Part shown: positions 10,701-22,906 of the stretch, piece after piece
Layout: every line of letters begins with the position of its first letter
How positions within the stretch are numbered: the stretch's first letter is position 1
NCBI GenBank assembly: GCA_964030475.1
Contig: CAXIPT010000012.1
Coordinates: 1,101,640 to 1,165,639 of the forward strand
Length of the DNA stretch: 64,000 nucleotides
Direction: 5' to 3'
DNA from: Tethya wilhelma
Taxonomy: Eukaryota > Porifera > Demospongiae > Tethyida > Tethyidae
The notes under the pieces: generated by a model
The model's database searches: none
What the model was told of the DNA's origin: nothing
Seen by the model: only the letters and a program-made list of their open reading frames with translations
Position numbers and translations under genes: made by a program

Positions 10701-13700
10701 GTTCAAGCGCTAGTAGGTCAGCTATGTCAGCAATGTGATTGACCAATCAGATTACAGTATTTGTGACAACTATATTCAGGCCTCAATGAAAGAACAAAGG
10801 ATAATATAGTTGTCACAAATACTGTAATCTGATTGGTCAATCACAGGTCTCTATTGAGCTTAGAGACGTACAAAGCCCTCAGGCCCTTAGTAGCGCCCTT
10901 GCTACACTCGGGACGCTACAGCCTCGGGCCTTCGGGCCTCTAAATTTAGAGACCTTGGACTCGTCCTCTAACTATTCTATAGTACACATGACTTGTACCA
11001 TAGTGGTCACTAAATAAACTCAGCTGATGTACCCTAGGGTAAAACCACCATGTACCCTGGCTTGCTATGGAGTTACTACCAGTGGTTAGCCAGTGTACAT
11101 GGGATATGTAAACTTAGGCGGTACCTTTGAAGTATGACCTAACTGTGGTACAAGTGTAGATAAACATACCCTTGACCTTCCTGTGGGTTGGAGGTCTATA
11201 GGTTACCTTTTATCAATGCTCTAGATCTATTCAATAATGTGTCAATTCTAACTATGAATATGTCATAGCCAGAAATAGGTGAAGTGTTGAATATTACTAC
11301 TATTAGTCAGATGAAGCATCCATTGCTAGCTGGCTGCTCACAGAGAGTCAAGCCTAGTCTCTTGGGAATGAGACTGAAATATAGCAAAAAAAATTACTCT
11401 GCAAGCGCCTAGTGTGCTTGTTTAGCGTTTATTGTGTTTGACCAAATTTTATAAAGTAGAACTAAATCAAAGAACTCCCTCTGTAGTTTTTCTGTGCATC
11501 CACAGCTCATTTTATAACCAAGTTCACAGCTCAGCCCCTGGCTCTTTCAGTGTTCTTTTTGCCAGAATTCTTTGCTTCAGTTTCACAAAATTCTGATCCC
11601 ACGTTATAAAGCAGGAAAGGATTTGCAGAACCACCTCTGTAGTTTTAACTCTTGGCGCACGCATGCGCAGCAAGGGTTACAATAGTCGTTTTGTATGTCT
11701 GTCTGTCTCTCTGTCTGACAGATTTTTGTTGCACTCTATATCTCAAGAACGGAATACCCAGTCTTCAAAAGCGGCACACCAAGGTAAAATAATCAATATT
11801 ATCTAAAAAAATTACACGTAGCATTTGACAAAACCTTGTAGTTCCTGAGATCTGAGGCTTTTCAGCCTCTCTGAGCACTAAGCTTCGAGGCCACACCTGC
11901 TAATCACGCCCATTTGATTAGCTACTGGCCTCAAAGCTTAGCGCAGAGTCAGATCTACGTGTAAGTATGCCGCTTTTGAAGACTGGAGCTACTGTTCTTG
12001 CAAACGGACAGACAGACAAAACGACTATGGTAACCGTAACCCTCGCTGTGCATGCGCACACCAAGAGTTAATAACAAGTAATAACTATGCAACAACTGAA
12101 TTTCTGCTGAAAGTATTGAAGCATTGTGATGAATCTTGAGCATACAGTTATCTACTTATTACATTAGCTACCTTGTGTACAGCTGCAGTGTACAAAAGGA
12201 ATCCGGCTTGAGAGTGCATGACAGCAGTAGGAGTGCCCTTCCCAGTGCCTGAGGTGTACAATATGAACAGCTCATCCTCACTGTCCATGGGCTCTGGGTC
12301 ACACACAGATGGCTGGGATCTCATTGCCTGCAATAAAAATCACAACTGAACAATATTAATAGCAACAGACACTGACTCTACACAAGTCTGTTTCTCAATG
12401 TGACGTACAGAATAGGGTTACAGTGAATGCTCAAGCTAATGACATTACTGTATATATAATTCTGAAACAAGTAATTATTGTTTCCAAATTAATAAAGGCA
12501 CCGATGGTGCACAAGCCTGGTGCACTTAACCAGCACTGCATACAATTGATTAGTAGCCATTCATGCATCTGGTAACATCTGAGTACTGCTAACTGCTCAA
12601 ATACAGATGAAATAGCATTGAAGCAGAGACTTCCGAACCAGATTTCAAGGTGGCCTACATGTAATGACATGACCTGGCCTCCTAATAGACGACTAAAGTC
12701 TATTCGCGTTCACTTGAGCCCAGGAAGTAGTGTGGTTTTGCTTAAGTACAGCTTTACCACATTTGCGGTTAATGGAATGTCTGTACTTTATGTATGGGGC
12801 ATATGCGTAACTTTTGAATGGTAAGGGATAGCGCTTTTTAAAAAGCACCAAACAAATCTACGTGAAATTTGCAATCGAATGGTATCTAAAATCAGTGGCG
12901 TAGCCAAACCAGGGCCTACCAGGGCCTGTGCCCTACCATTAGTTCACTGTGCCCTACCAAATTACCAATCAGCTGGCAGTCTGTTCATTCAGCACAAACT
13001 CATGAGCAACAAGACTGTAATTTTAATGGCTGGGAAGGATAACTGACACTAATAATAACTGATGTAGTAAGTTCAGACTGCTCAGAACTTCTAAAATGGC
13101 ATTTTCAATGCCAAATTCTCAAAATTTTCGCCATGAAATAAAACGGTAAAGGTCGTCTAGCAAAAAAGGGCGTAGCTGAATTGCTTCAGTGCCCTACCAA
13201 CTGTTAGTGTCTAGCTACGCCACTGTCTAAAATAGCGCAATTCATAGATATACGGCCAAGTTATGAAGAAATTTTGAAGGCTCAAGTGAACGCGAATAGA
13301 CTTTAGCATGATCTTCCTAACACGACAAAGCATGTCATACCTAAAAACTGCCCTAGTCTGCCAGGGTAATTAACTACCAAAGAAACAGCTAAACAAAATA
13401 GATATAATCTCTGGAAACTTAGCTTAGTGAATGGTAAAAACTTGATGCAACACCAGTGTTGATCATCATCAAGTTGATTCAGGCCAGACTCAGTCACCAG
13501 TAAGTCAGTGAACTGACCATGAACACTACAAAGTGTTATGTGCATACTCACTACTTTACAAAACTTGCAAGCAATTGAGTAACCTGTTCCAGCACCTGGG
13601 CCAAGCATAAGCACAAATCCAGTCCAACTACAGAGCTCTACAGTATTTCTAGATAATGCACACTACACAGGGCGTGATCAATGGGTGCAGTTTGAAGCTA

Positions 13701-16700
13701 AGTGCTCAAAGAAACACAAAAGCCTTAAATCTCAGAAACTATAGCCTTTTGCAAGATGCTACACATAATATTTCATAATATTTCATACCTCGATTCATGA
13801 ACGTAAGTACCTTCTATATTTCCTATGTAGATTTGCCGTTCTTCAGATTATCTCATAATAAACAGACAGATAGATGCACACACAAAATAGACTACCGTAA
13901 CCCTCTTAACAGTTGGCAGAGGCTTAACAATATATTTCCAATGTTTCCCAGGCTTTCTACTTATGCGCAATATTAATGTCATTGCATGGTCATTGGAGAA
14001 GGGGGGGTTTAGTATACAGCCCACAATAAACATAGCTTCATAAACCTAGCTAGCCCTCCAAGCTACGCTTAGGATATACAATGGTAGAATCACCTCATCT
14101 AAGTCCACATCACGATCAGACATGGCCACAGCATTGGCAGTTCTCTTGGCTACTAGGACTGCTTTAACTGCTTTAACTTCGACCTCTTTCAGAGCTTGGT
14201 CAACCTTCTCTTTCAGTGAGACACACCTCTTGTCCAGTATCTTCTCATTGGCTGTGATGACCACCTTGGCATTGGCTAAATAGATTCAATACGAGAATAT
14301 ATTATTATACCTCCTACCAAGGAGAAATCTTGTCTACATATGAATTTAGCTACAGTAATGATTTCACTTACTTCCAACTACTCTCTTTCTGAGATCCTCT
14401 GGATCAAATTCAGAGAAGACAACACTGAAAGGAGATGATACATTTCAAGAGCAATAACCACACATGATGCTTGTGGTGTGCATGTTTGGACAATCAAGAT
14501 CAAGTAGGCTAAATGAAAACATTTGTGCAAGTACATACCAGTGCACAGCTCCTATTCTGGCACAGGCCAGCATGGAGGCAATGGCCAGAGGCATGGCTGG
14601 CATATAGATGATGACCCTGTCTCCTTTAGTGACTCCCTTGCTCTTGAGAACATTGGCCACCTGACAAGTCATCTCCAGGAGCTGACTGTATCATTATAAA
14701 TACAAATAATATTATGTAAACATATGCTATTCATACACACACAATAAGGTAGAGTAATTAGAGTAACTACAGTTTGAGCATTTTTGTGTTGAAAATATCA
14801 AGAAAAATACCAACCGATAAGAGAGTCTTTCACTGTGTTCATCCTCTCGCTCCCAAATGATGGCTGTCTTCTCAGGGAACACCTCCACATGACGATCCAG
14901 ACAGTTCACTGTCAATACAATGACACACACATGTACTCCTAACAACAGATTAAGGGTTGTCAGTGTAACATACATACCTGATACATTTAGCTTCCCTCCA
15001 GTGAACCATCTGATGATCCCCTCCTCTGGTTGGCAGTCATATGCTCTCTCAAATAGTGCATCCCACACCAGCAACTCCTTAGCCTTGGTAGCCCAGAAGC
15101 CATCCAAATTCTGAATACTTTGCTTGTGTATCTCCTTGTATTTCTAAACAACAATGTCATAAGAAATCACTAATAATCATTCTCTGAGATTCATCTAAAC
15201 TTACAAGGACTCTTTCAATCTTGATCTCTTCAATACCACATGAGAGGTGTTGTGGCCAGTCTGATGCCTTCATCCTCCGTCTCATGTAGTCTCCAACAGA
15301 AGTGGATACCATCCACACAAGGTACACACAACCAAAAGTAGCATCTTCAAGACGAAGAAGAAGCTTTTTATATTTGAATTCACCAGTGAGGTAGACCTCA
15401 ACCTTAGCGACTTGAGCTAGCGTATACTCTGACCATTTTGATTTTACTTTCACAACTAAACGATCATACTTGGGAATAGAGGCTGTTTTGTTGCTGCGAT
15501 GATATAGAATCAGGAAATCACTCAACAATGTACCTTCCATGAATGGTACAACCTTCTTTGTGTATTCAGCAATTTTCTCATCAAAACCTAGCTCAAACTC
15601 TTGACTAACAACTTCTACCAGATGATAGTGGAGAAATGTCCAAATACGGTGATTCGTGAGAAACTGAAAACAAGACTGACATGTCAGGCATAAATTCAGC
15701 TCCGAGATCTTCAACTTGAACTGATCAATGTTCTCCTCTTCATCAGCCAAGAGTTGAGATATGATCACCTTGAGCTGATTAACAACTGATGGCTTTGCTG
15801 GATCCAGATGCTCCTGCTGTACCTTGTTGAGAGCTTCAACAAGTGTTTCTAGTAGATCAGAGAAGTCTGACACCAACTCTTTCATCTGTGCTTTAACAGC
15901 AGGATGAATCAAATTATGATCATCATATTGATAGGTATCTGGAAACACAATAAGACGTATATATACCATACCAATATTTGCCAATTTACTATAAAAACAT
16001 TATTACAAATCACTAATAATTGAAAGATACAGCTAAAATTGGGACCACTGTGAATTAATATTAATGGTAAAAGTGCTTTGTAAGAATTAATATTAATGGT
16101 AGTAGAAGGTAGAATTGAACTAAATTTAATTATTGGCATAATTAGCTTCTTACTCTATGAAATTAATTATGTTGAGGAGACATCAGCATTTTATTTAGGG
16201 GGGGGGGCATTCATCCCCCTTTACCGATGTCTTGCCCCCCTGAAATTTACATGGAAGCAAGTTTTTTTTAATTAGTAAAATATAGCGACAGAAGCAAGGA
16301 ATTAGCAGGTTATGACATACACATTCTTTTTACAAACTAAACAGCAATTCTTCTACTCCATATGTTTGATGTCTTCAAGATAAAACTATTGCTATATAGG
16401 TCACTTGATAAGTGTTGTGTCGGCACCAGACTTGAAAGCCTCAAAAACGGCCTGAAAATGCACCAGAAGTGTTCTCAGGTGGTCTAAAATTTAAAAATTT
16501 TCTGGGGGGGCATGCCCCCAGATGCCCCTAGATAGCGTAGTAAATAATAATAATAATAATAATAATACTGCTTTACAGTGGAGTTACGTACTAGTGAGTT
16601 ATTTCAAGTATAAGGTGATAAAAAATAATGTAAGACTGAAGTCCACTGACAGTCTAGTCCTAGATAGGACAGCTGGAAGTAAAGCTAATAATTATTTACC

Positions 16701-18477
16701 ACGATACACAGACTGATAAAAACTGCATGAAGTAAAGAGCACAGGACATATACAATACTAAACACATTTGATATTAACAATCAAACGGACATGAGGTCAT
16801 CTACCGCTGGAGTGACAGTAGTCACAAGGACAGGAGAAATGGTAGGTGCAGGAGAGGTTTGCATCGAAGTTGTTTGTAAAGTGATCCCAGAGAATAGCAT
16901 AGATCTTGGACTTAATGGTGGAGAAGGATAGAGTTAGGTCAATGAAAGGTAGTTTATTCCATAGTCGGCAGATTCTGTTGAAATAAAAATGTCTAACTTT
17001 GGAGGAATGGGTGAGGTTGATCACGAGCTTGTTTTTCTTTCCAGAGCGGGTGGCGGAGGAGACAAATTTAATGTAGTCAGTTATATGAAAGTTATCAGGG
17101 GGAGACTTCAGACACTTGACAAGGAACATTAGGTCAAGGAGTTCTAACCAGTGCATCAAGGGTAGCAACTGCAATTTGATAAGTCTCTCCTTGTAGGAAC
17201 TTACACTGTCTCCTAAGATAAATTTAGTTGCTCTATGCTGTACTTGCTCCATTGGTTTGAAATCAGATACAAGACAGGGCCTCCAGAGTTGACAGCAATA
17301 AGAGAATTTGGATCGAACTAGCGACAAATAAACTTATAAATAAACTTTAAACTTTAAACTTTAAACTTTAGTGACGAGAGACATTGGTGAAAGTTAGTGA
17401 CTACTGAACTTCCCACTGTAAGGTATAGCCTTGTTCGACATTTCCTAACACCAAATATTTTTGCATTTTAAATTTTGTGGATGAGTTGTGCGATGCCCAT
17501 ACTGTAATATACATTGCGGAGAATTTCATAGATTAAAAAAAAACTTTTGCTACTTGATCTTGATCCGCAAAAACCATGAAAGTAAAACTCCGCGAAGCTT
17601 TTATGCTATAATATTATGGTAAAACTAAACAATGCAGTCAAATACACATACCAGATTCACTGAGGGGTTCATATTGTGGATCAACCAATACCACTTGTGG
17701 TTGAAAGATGGATTGAAGAGCTGCATGAAGGTAGAGAATAAACACGTAATCAGTAATCAAGTCATAACAATGTCATAATAGTCATTGTAAAACAACTATG
17801 ATTTGTATACTGGCTGTAGATTGAGCACACGAAAATTGAAATCAATGGCCACTGGATTACATTCTGACTGTTATGATAATTCCAATACTAACACAGTCCA
17901 ACACTTGTTTATTTACATACACAATGCACAATCATGCTATAAAATCACATAATTATAATTCTCATGGATACTTAGGGTATTAAATTTCAGAAAGCTGTAC
18001 AATGTCTACAATAAGGGTATAACTGACATGATGAACCTGTCTGATGAGGATTTTCAATGTCTTCAAAAGTTCCATTCACTCCTGTGACAAGTGAAATTGA
18101 ACAACATACAGTAGAGTGCACATTGATAAGCGTAGACTACTAAATAACTATTACGAACCTCTTTCTTTACTTGAGACATGAAGATAATTAGCCATCCATT
18201 TCAATAGTGATGCAGAATCTTTCAATGTGCTTAAACACGATATCAACCCAGACCACTTTAACTCCTTATTCTTCTCCATCCACAGCTTCAAGAGTGGCTC
18301 AGTGTTGGTACTTTGAGGGACCACCTCAGGAGGGAGGGAGAGACAACTAGCAACCTCCTCAACACCATGAGCACTAGTACTGAGCTGAGTGGCAATGGAG
18401 TGTACGTCCTCATCAGTGATCTCCCTCTCCTGACACGACTCCCATGTCTCAGGATCAAACTCCTCTGGGCAACTCAT
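7769..18477 (-). CDS. Death-fold / helical module / acetyl-CoA synthetase-like fusion protein (19 exons)
   Basis: Exons, 5' to 3' on the minus strand: 18477-18159, 18081-18037, 17720-17652, 15938-15205, 15143-14978, 14908-14815, 14685-14539, 14424-14372, 14275-14094, 12327-12172, 10282-10135, 9897-9760, 9133-9041, 8987-8857, 8782-8677, 8622-8495, 8348-8276, 8201-8083, 7918-7769. Every junction is GT-AG, phases agree, and the sum is 3051 nt (1016 residues). Residues about 15-106 are a death-fold-like helical segment with a KWSGLISCL core. Residues 145-389 are a helical module of unknown role. From about 390 the protein follows acetyl-CoA synthetase: [39 protein letters not shown] (about 628), [19 protein letters not shown] and IPKTLSGK, whose Lys is about 976. 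AMP-forming acyl activation is the family reaction. Several core motifs deviate, so substrate and activity are uncertain. Introns hold a LINE fragment and several MITEs. Confidence 0.85.
9269..9546. mobile_element. MITE with 33-bp terminal inverted repeats
   Basis: CAGAGGAGGTCCGACATCCG at the left end and its complement at the right end, continuing through GGGTTAATTGC, with one mismatch. It lies in an intron of the death-fold/ACS gene. Target duplication unclear. Confidence 0.75.
10521..10774. mobile_element. MITE with 40-bp inverted repeats, plus a partial copy at 10805-10870
   Basis: TATAGTTGTCACAAATACTG and the following CAATCAGATTAC-type block occur inverted at 10735-10774 and directly again at 10805-10845. 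It lies in an intron of the death-fold/ACS gene. A small hairpin (GGGCTGTTGTATG ... CATACAACAGC) precedes it at 10428-10480. Confidence 0.7.
11646..12072. mobile_element. Foldback element with CTGTCTGTC-rich arms
   Basis: TTAACTCTTGGCGCACGCAT pairs with the right end reading ATGCGCACACCAAGAGTTAA, and GTCTGTCTGTC pairs with GACAGACAGAC. It shares internal text with the repeats at 6747-7125, 13575-13915, about 44240-44400 and about 60104-60352. Confidence 0.65.
12693..13306. mobile_element. Outer MITE with 28-bp inverted repeats
   Basis: CTAAAGTCTATTCGCGTTCA at 12693 pairs exactly with the right end at 13279-13306. It carries a second MITE inserted within it. Confidence 0.75.
12893..13225. mobile_element. 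hAT-type MITE with 8-bp target duplication, nested
   Basis: Ends read CAGTGGCGTAGC and GCTACGCCACTG. The 8 bp TCTAAAAT occurs at 12885-12892 and again at 13226-13233, a perfect target-site duplication. Length 333 bp. Confidence 0.9.
13575..13915 (+). repeat. Dispersed repeat family R1, copy 2
   Basis: Near full-length relative of 6747-7125, inside an intron of the death-fold/ACS gene. Confidence 0.65.
16541..17332 (-). mobile_element. 5'-truncated non-LTR retrotransposon (LINE) fragment
   Basis: The minus strand from 17327 to 16797 encodes about 176 codons resembling the tail end of a reverse-transcriptase ORF of jockey/CR1-type LINEs: [73 protein letters not shown]. It has no start and is cut at about 17332, next to a period-7 tandem repeat (TAAACTT, 17340-17372). 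The 3' side may run to the TAA-repeat at 16541-16567. It sits in an intron of the death-fold/ACS gene, same strand. Confidence 0.75.
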
Positions 18478-18838
18478 TATAGCAAATTATGGCTATAATT
18501 ATACTGGATCTGTTAGTAAAATTATAAGAAAACAAATTTTGGCAAATTATGATTCCCTATATTAAAATTTGCCAGCAATTAACTACAGTCAATTTCTAGT
18601 AACTTACCGTTAGATACCTCTAAAAGAAACTGCCACCATGTGCTAGCTTAGGAGTTCACTCAGGCTATGAGTTTTTGTACTATTCATTCACTGTGGCCCT
18701 CGCTGTGGCCCCTCCCTAGCTACCCACTTGTTTTATAGGGAACTTCCCTCTGGCTATAATAACATCTCCTCCCCTTGAGGAAGTGCCTAGAAACTGGCCA
18801 AGTTTCAGTCTCAATCACACTCAATCACTGAAAATCAA
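18478..18838. promoter_or_regulatory. Divergent promoter gap of 361 bp
   Basis: It separates the starts of the death-fold/ACS gene (minus) and the membrane glycoprotein gene (plus). It is AT-rich at the left. No TATA box at a convincing distance was seen. Shared control is inference from the arrangement. Confidence 0.4.
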
Positions 18839-20872
18839 ATGGAGAAGATTTCAAAATATCTACGGAGCAATTTTCTGCTATACTTAGCTCTAGAGCTGAT
18901 GTATGGATTGGATCCTGTGCTCTGTCAGATTAATAATACTTCAAGCTTTTGTAAGTATGATCAATTAATTGAGCATGTTATTGTTGTTGGAGCCTATAAT
19001 TATATCAAATATCAAATTAAATTTTAACTGAATTAAAATATAATTAGCTATTGTACAAGTCTCATCTCACTTTATTACAGCTACCATTATTTCTCCACCT
19101 AATCTTACCACTATTACATTGGCCCCAAATGAGAGTTTCGATCTTTCCTACTCTATCCGATATACTACTGAGGGAAACAATCAGTACTTCCTACTGTATA
19201 AATTCAATGGTACAGTGATCCACCCTGGCAGCAACTATGATAACGAGGATGGGTATTTCACTAGCAGGCAAGCAAGTTGTTGTAGTCTACCAGGAGAAGA
19301 GTGCTACCAGTTGCAACTGACTGTGAATGGCAATGAATTCATCAACGATGGAATTATAAATTTGGTTGTGCTCCAAGATGAGCCTCTGATGCTAGTAGAA
19401 ACATCCACTGATATTCACATTGAAATTATAGGCAAGTAAAAGTTTAAATTATGTTTTTTTTAGTAAGCATGACTTGAAAGCATAGATAATATAGACTACG
19501 TTACATAGTCTATAATAATTATCTATGATGAAAGTAGTATACTGTAGGTAATGATAAACATGTGACCACAAGATGGCACTTGTACTGATGCTTATCTACA
19601 CAGCTACAGTTATCGGTGCAGGTGTACAATAATGTTTTTTGTTATGGCATAATCCAATCCTGTGGACTGATAAACATAACATTGTACCACCGTGCCATAT
19701 GATATACTGTGTGAACTGAAATGAAAGCAAGAAAATATAGTTAGTTGCATAGTCCTGTTGATCAGTGCTGCACATGATGTTCAACTTATACAATCCCCTT
19801 TTACTATCTCCAAGAGTACTGTACAATGATATCGATCGACATTATCAATAATCAGTGTAAGGATACCCAACAAAGGTGGATAACCGTAGATTACTCATGA
19901 TGATGAATGTATCGTATATAACTACATACTGCATGACTCATTGTGCATAATATTATATCATTGTTCTGTACGTTTTAGATCCCCCGCCCTCCATTGATCC
20001 TAGCAGTACTGTCACACTACCAGTACCATCCCCAACTACTACTACTGCTAGTAATAGGAGTGTGACTTCAGTCAGGACTACTCCTCCTAGCAGTGCAGGT
20101 ATGAAGATATCTGATAATAATATTGCATGTGCTTCCTCACATATTCAATGACTTTACGGATCCCCTTGTGCTCACTTTCAATAATTCTAGTGGTTTGTGT
20201 GTGGCCTTTAGGGATAAATGCCTAGCTCACACATCTAGGAGCCATTCCATCTTGTTTGCTTTCTTCTTTATGATTTTGTCATTCCTATGTCTCATTACAT
20301 TTCCAATATATATTTACTTGTATTATTCAGGCCCAAGTGTTCTACCTGGAATGGTGAACTACACGGGTAAGATTTTTATTACATATACTCGGTTGTTGCT
20401 TTTTGAATGTTTATATGACTTAGCGGAAGTATATAGATCATGATAGTCCTTGGACGTTTAATTGTTTAAATTCTATTTTTAGCAGATAATGATAGAAGCA
20501 TTGAATGGCCGCATTACGTTACTGCTGGAAGCTTATTGACAGCACTAATTACGGTGACATTTACATTGTTTGGAACATACATGTTATTAAAGGTATACAA
20601 TTAATTTTAGTTTAGAATTGAAATAATACAACCTTTCATAATGTACTATATAGTGTACACTATGTTCACATCATTATATTATTATTGTACTGTTCTTATG
20701 ATGATCCATTGTTCTGAAAACAGCAAAGCATTTTGGCAAACATTAACCTTTCCCAAAACATTGAGCAATATAATAATATAATAATATTAATTATTATTGA
20801 TGACAATGTAGACTTATTGAAGTTAACTAATTGTTTCTTTTTCTCCTTATACAGGCTGAAATAAAGAAATAA
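18839..20872 (+). CDS. Small type I membrane glycoprotein with one beta-rich ectodomain (6 exons)
   Basis: Exons 18839-18950, 19081-19431, 19979-20098, 20331-20366, 20483-20592, 20855-20872; total 747 nt, 248 residues. The N-terminus (NFLLYLALELMYG) looks like a signal peptide. Exon 2 gives a roughly 115-residue, probably beta-rich ectodomain with NNT, NLT, NES and NGT glycosylation sites and a cysteine cluster (CCSLPGEEC). Exon 3 is a Pro/Ser/Thr-rich stalk. Exon 5 encodes one membrane span (VTAGSLLTALITVTFTLFG), followed by a very short tail, LLKAEIKK. Intron 2 needs a GC donor (AG|GCAAGT at 19432): using the nearby GT instead brings in a stop. The exon 5 acceptor is a NAGNAG site. The gene faces away from the death-fold/ACS gene. 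I do not recognise the family; an Ig- or Calx-beta-like fold is possible. Confidence 0.65.
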
Positions 20873-21001
20873 CCAAAATCAGCTAACCAACACTTTTAAT
20901 ATTAACTGCATGTCATGATCGTCATTACAATTTGCAAAAGAATTGGAACAGTATAAATTGTTTTTAATTTAACGACCATTACCTATACCTAGCTGAAGGA
21001 C

Positions 21002-22637
21002 ATGGAAAGTTTGTTTGACTCTTGTTTGCACGTCATTTTGGGTGATTCGAGATTGACTGAGGGAGCAGCACTCCACCTTCCTTCTAGTATATCCCACTAT
21101 ATCCTTTATGAGGCAATATTTAATAACAATGACGAAAGTATTATTGAGAAAATAGTGGCAAAGTGGTCACATCCAAGTTTGAGTTTTGATTATTATTCTA
21201 ATTCTCTCTTGAGAAACAAAACAGTGTGTGCAGCAACTTGCATACAAGCTTCTGAGTTCTATAACATTGATTGTACTATTAATTTATCGGATGGTGTCTA
21301 TCAGAGTATCATTACAGGGCTCCTGACCAATGTACAAAGTCACCAAAGTCAAGGGGTCGAACCAGCATTACATGTTGATATGGTGAATATTCATATGGAT
21401 CATCACAAAGGTATATATTACATTTTGTGCTTATAAATAACATCATGCAATAAGCTTTGCCCACTCTCATTTTAATACAGCTGCTATTTTATTGTATCTA
21501 ATGAGAGGAGATTATCTTGCCACATCAAAAGACGGTGGTGCTTCAAGAACAATAACAACTGGCAAAGAAAGAGAAAGGCAGTTCAATTTCACACCAATGA
21601 AAACACCAGTGACTGTATGTATCAATATATCACTTCATTCGAAGTTTATTTCAACTGAGCTACTATCATTTCTTTCTGCACCAGTGACACACTTCAAAAT
21701 AACTGTGAGTGGTGTTGACTTAACATCAAGCACCCTCAATTGTCAAGAAGTAACTCACTTCCTTAAAGGACTGAAGCTCAGTACACCTCTTAAAACTATC
21801 CACATTAACCCATCATTGATAAATGGTACCAGCCATCTTCCGTCAATTCAGCCACATGGTAGTCTATCGTTGTACATACCACAAGGCACAGAGCAGCAGC
21901 ATTGTATTGATGTCATCATGTGTATTCTTGGGACTGTGAGATCTCTCAAAGACTTTATAATTGTCTCTAATGATACATCGACAATACAAGAAGTCCTTTT
22001 AGCAGTGGCAAAGAAGGTCAAAATTACATCATTAAGATTGCTTAAGGATACCAATGCAGCAGAGGCATCAGGTGAAGTCAAGGAAATCGTGAGAACCACT
22101 TTGCCATGTTTTACTAATAGCTTAGAGTTCCTTCAGCTTTACCAAACCACTCTGACTGAGCTACCACTGACCACTCTTCAACAGTGTTCTACACTTCATG
22201 TACTGAGTATCATTGAATCTGATTCAGACCAATCCTTCAAACTTACTAACACACCTTCTGACTGCTTTAATGCTATTGCCAATCTCAATTGTTTGCAGTA
22301 TTTTGAGTGGGCTGCAACATGTAACCTACGTACTGCAGATGTGTTGGCCCTACACCAGACACTGACTCACTCTCTCCCTCATCTTCAGCACTGTCACTTG
22401 TATCTGAGGTACATTCTCCTGTTTACCACTGACCTCTCTAAGCAGGAGTATCTTCCCGTCATGAGTGTGCTCCGCAGTCTCTTGGATGGGTTGTCCGGTG
22501 ATGAGTCATGTAGTACATACAGATTTAGTTTCACAGGAGAAAAGTTCATTCATTGGCTACAGACTGTTCGCCCAGTTGTTTGTATAAAATGTGTTCATTA
22601 CAATAGTTATTGTGAAAATAATGTAATACAAATCTAA
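21002..22637 (+). CDS. LRRC14/PRAME-like leucine-rich protein (2 exons)
   Basis: Exons 21002-21410 and 21481-22637 join in phase 1 to give 521 residues, close to the usual LRRC14/PRAME length of about 500. The N-terminal half carries the family's landmarks: SISHYILYEAIFNNN in the place of the PRAME 'P..L...LF..A' block, then KWSHPSLSFDYYSN resembling TWPFPLLSFQ, and YQSIITGLLTNV resembling MQAVILGL. The C-terminal two thirds contain irregular leucine-rich segments. In vertebrates LRRC14 acts in NF-kB signalling and PRAME as a Cullin-2 substrate receptor; transfer of either role here is inference. There is no signal peptide or membrane span, so it is probably cytosolic. It starts only 129 bp after the preceding membrane-protein gene, same strand. 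The assignment rests on remembered motif similarity, so another divergent LRR family is possible. Confidence 0.6.
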
Positions 22638-22906
22638 ATTATTAGTTATCTATAAGATTCGAGAGTTCTGGTTATTGATAACAGCTATATATATTCTTTC
22701 TTTCGCACATGCACGTGTGAGTTGCAAGAGTCACTGACTCAGGTATAGCACACTGGAGAACTGCATGGGAGAAGCTTAGCCTACAGGAGAGGATGGCTGG
22801 GTAATATGTTTTTTGACCATGCACACCTGGCTGAGCACTGTGAGCAGCTAGCTATAAAAAATTATTATTAAACCATAAGTATACCAGATCACAAAATATT
22901 GTGTAT
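22638..22906. other. Convergent 3' spacer, nothing recognised
   Basis: Lies between the LRRC14-like gene (plus) and the dehydrogenase (minus). AT-rich, no gene seen. Confidence 0.6.
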
